DNA of 8,414 nt from Actinomycetota bacterium (GTDB taxonomy: Bacteria; Actinomycetota; Actinomycetes; Streptosporangiales; Streptosporangiaceae). The notes below the pieces were generated by a model, which made no database searches, had not been told where the DNA came from, and saw only the letters and a program-made list of their open reading frames with translations. The position numbers and the translations under genes are program-made. Shown here piece after piece: positions 6,921 through 8,414 of this stretch (its first letter is position 1; each line of letters opens with the position of its first letter). The stretch spans positions 1 through 8,414 of the forward strand of contig PLIQ01000008.1 in assembly GCA_003140115.1 (NCBI GenBank), written 5' to 3'.

Positions 6921-8414
6921 ATGGTCGCGATCCGCCTTGGGGACCTGCGGTCCCCGGCCCGGCATGGCAGCGGTAAAGATGGCCGGACGGCGCTGACGGC
7001 GGCGGGTGCGGGGCCGGTCCGCAGCGGGGACCTGGTGGTGTTCTGCAAGCCGGTCGCGGTGGCACCGGCGCTGGTGCGCCGGGACGGGCGGGTGCAGGCC
7101 GCCGGGCACCCGGCCGATCACGTCCGGCTGGGCGTCATCGAGCAGCAGCTGGATGAGATGACCGGCACGAAGGACACGATCGGCCAGGTCGCCGCGCAGG
7201 TCACGCCGCGCGGGGCGGTTAAGGGAACCGCGCGTCGGGCGATGAGCATCGCCGCCGCGGTGCGCGGGTCGCTGCTGATGACGCTGATGCCGGACGCCGA
7301 TCACGCCGAGATCCTGGCGGCGCTGTTCGGTGACCTTGCCGCGGTGCCGTGGCAGGCGCCGTTCACCGTGCCGACCGGTACCGTGTTCTCTGCCTGGCGC
7401 AAAGCGGCCGGCCCCGAACCGCTGGCCGTCCTGCAGGACCTGGTGCTGGCCGCCTCGGCCGCCGGGCACGAGCAGCATGACTGGCGTGCGATCGAGATAG
7501 GTGATCTCAAGCCCGGCTCGGTTGACGGGACCGTGACCCGGATGCCGGACACCACGGCCAACCGTGCCCTGTTCGGCTCGGCGGCCGGCGACGACGTCAG
7601 CCCCTATCCGCAGCTGAGGGACCTGCTGGTCACCGATGCTTCTACCCGCGGCACGCTCGCGGTAGTGACCGGGCCGTCCGGCGGTGACAAGGCCGAAGCC
7701 GAGCAGCAGCTCCTGGACCGGGCGCTCATCCAGTACGGGCACGTGTTCACCAAGGACCGGATCTGGGTACTGGACCGTAACTTCCCCGGCGTCGCGCGGA
7801 TCAAGAAGATGACGACGGTCACCCGCCTCCTGATCCGGCTGCGCAGCAGCATCACGCTGCGGCGGGTCAGCGGGTTCTTTCCCGGCGGCTCCTGGCTGGC
7901 TGATGTCAGCGGCAGCGGGGAGACGATCCGGATGCGGATCACCGAGTACGACGTCGACGTCGACGGCCAGGACGTGCCGGAGACGTTCTGCCTGGCCACC
8001 GACCTGCTCGACTGGTCTGCCTACCCAGCCGCCGTGCTGGCTGCGGCGTATAAGTGGCGCTGGGACGGGTCGGAGACCGCGCTGCGTGAGGACAAGTCCG
8101 CCATCCGCGGCGCCGGGCCGTCGACCGGGCCGATCTTCCGCTCCGGCACCCCGGAGATGATCCGCGCCGAGCACGCCGCGTGGATCACCGCCTGCGAACT
8201 GGTCCGCGCCGTGATCCGGGCAGCCGCCCGCCAGGCCGTCCCGGCCAGGAAAGGCCACCGGGCCGGGCAGCCCGTCCATCCCCGCGAGATCTCGTTCACC
8301 GCCGCCCGCCGCGCCGCTATCACCGCCGCCCGCGACGGCACCGCCACCGCCAGCCTCCCCGCTGCGGCCCGCTGCGACAGACGCGACGCCGTCCTGCACG
8401 AACTGGGCAGACGC
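6705..8414 (+). mobile_element. IS4-family insertion sequence, partial, right end outside the window
   Basis: The element is inferred from its transposase gene. The terminal inverted repeats are not identified because the right end is beyond the window, so the left boundary given is only where the transposase frame opens (after a TGA at 6702-6704). The true left end may be further left, within about 6540-6705. G+C rises sharply after about 6900. Confidence 0.5.
6921..8414 (+). CDS. IS4-family DDE transposase, C-terminus cut by window edge
   Basis: A plus-strand frame is open for 498 codons from ATG 6921 to the right edge. It carries the IS4 transposase pattern. An N-terminal region (~65-180) ends in PTGTVFSAWRKAAG, where the family has its PT..A/AR..L element. 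The catalytic core follows: VDGTVTRMPDTTAN (D202), WVLDRNFPG (D285), and YKWRWDGSETALREDK (E385, K392), which is close to the Y-2-R-3-E-6-K signature but has one extra residue between R and E. GGSWLADVSG, FCLATDLLD and RSGTPEM are also typical. It cuts and joins DNA to move the element. The start is uncertain: GTG 7092, with GGGA seven bases upstream, would fit the family's usual N-terminus better, while codon use already looks GC-rich from 6921. The long antisense frame at 6525-8399 on the minus strand is its shadow. No inactivating stop is seen, so the enzyme may be intact. Confidence 0.88.
   Translation, partial: MVAIRLGDLRSPARHGSGKDGRTALTAAGAGPVRSGDLVVFCKPVAVAPALVRRDGRVQAAGHPADHVRLGVIEQQLDEMTGTKDTIGQVAAQVTPRGAVKGTARRAMSIAAAVRGSLLMTLMPDADHAEILAALFGDLAAVPWQAPFTVPTGTVFSAWRKAAGPEPLAVLQDLVLAASAAGHEQHDWRAIEIGDLKPGSVDGTVTRMPDTTANRALFGSAAGDDVSPYPQLRDLLVTDASTRGTLAVVTGPSGGDKAEAEQQLLDRALIQYGHVFTKDRIWVLDRNFPGVARIKKMTTVTRLLIRLRSSITLRRVSGFFPGGSWLADVSGSGETIRMRITEYDVDVDGQDVPETFCLATDLLDWSAYPAAVLAAAYKWRWDGSETALREDKSAIRGAGPSTGPIFRSGTPEMIRAEHAAWITACELVRAVIRAAARQAVPARKGHRAGQPVHPREISFTAARRAAITAARDGTATASLPAAARCDRRDAVLHELGRR

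Noticed and set aside
7946..7965. Tandem GACGTC/GTCGAC palindromes as a regulatory repeat
   Set aside because: It encodes the DVDVD run of the transposase in frame and is explained by GC-rich codon use.
6525..8399. 624-codon minus-strand frame as a gene
   Set aside because: Low-complexity Arg/Gly/Pro/Ala translation with no family motif, lying antisense to a clear IS4 transposase in very GC-rich DNA.
1..8414. CRISPR array, tRNA or rRNA genes
   Set aside because: No regularly spaced direct repeats and no cloverleaf or rRNA-like sequence were noticed while reading both strands.

Overview
The window looks like part of a high-GC Gram-positive (probably actinobacterial) genome. The IS4-type transposase at the right end is very GC-rich (a 60-base sample at 7081-7140 counts 80% G+C) and resembles actinobacterial IS4 proteins. 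The polysaccharide genes to its left are much less GC-rich (a sample at 5281-5340 counts 53%), which suggests a horizontally acquired or otherwise atypical island. The organism cannot be named from sequence alone.

Layout. From 6108 down to base 1, all recognisable genes lie on the minus strand and form one apparent operon, read right to left. It holds (1) the last ~88 codons of a nucleotide-sugar (UDP-glucose/UDP-HexNAc type) dehydrogenase whose 5' part is missing; (2) 11 bases later, a membrane family 2 glycosyltransferase of the hyaluronan/chitin synthase type; (3) overlapping it by 16 bases, a 1123-residue membrane-anchored protein that joins a heparinase II/III-type polysaccharide lyase to a polysaccharide-deacetylase (NodB-like) domain; and (4) after an 83-base gap, a predicted lipoprotein or membrane-anchored protein with a LamG/concanavalin-like domain, cut by the left edge. 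From about 6118 to 6920 there is no convincing gene. From 6921 to the right edge the plus strand carries an IS4-family transposase with no stop before the window ends.

How the genes fit together. A uronic-acid-forming dehydrogenase, a processive inner-membrane synthase, an exported uronate lyase joined to a deacetylase, and an exported carbohydrate-binding-type protein are the parts expected of a synthase-dependent exopolysaccharide system. The likely polymer contains uronic acid and N-acetylhexosamine, in broad terms like a glycosaminoglycan. Pel and PNAG systems use a comparable bifunctional trimming protein (PelA, PgaB), but there the partner of the deacetylase is a hydrolase, not a lyase. 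The deacetylase domain here lacks the usual His-x3-His metal motif (it reads Q-T-x-x-D), so its activity is open.

The locus appears damaged: the dehydrogenase is decapitated and the operon's original promoter is probably gone with it, with a mobile element only about 0.8 kb away. Product identity, polymer structure and activity are inferences from domain families.
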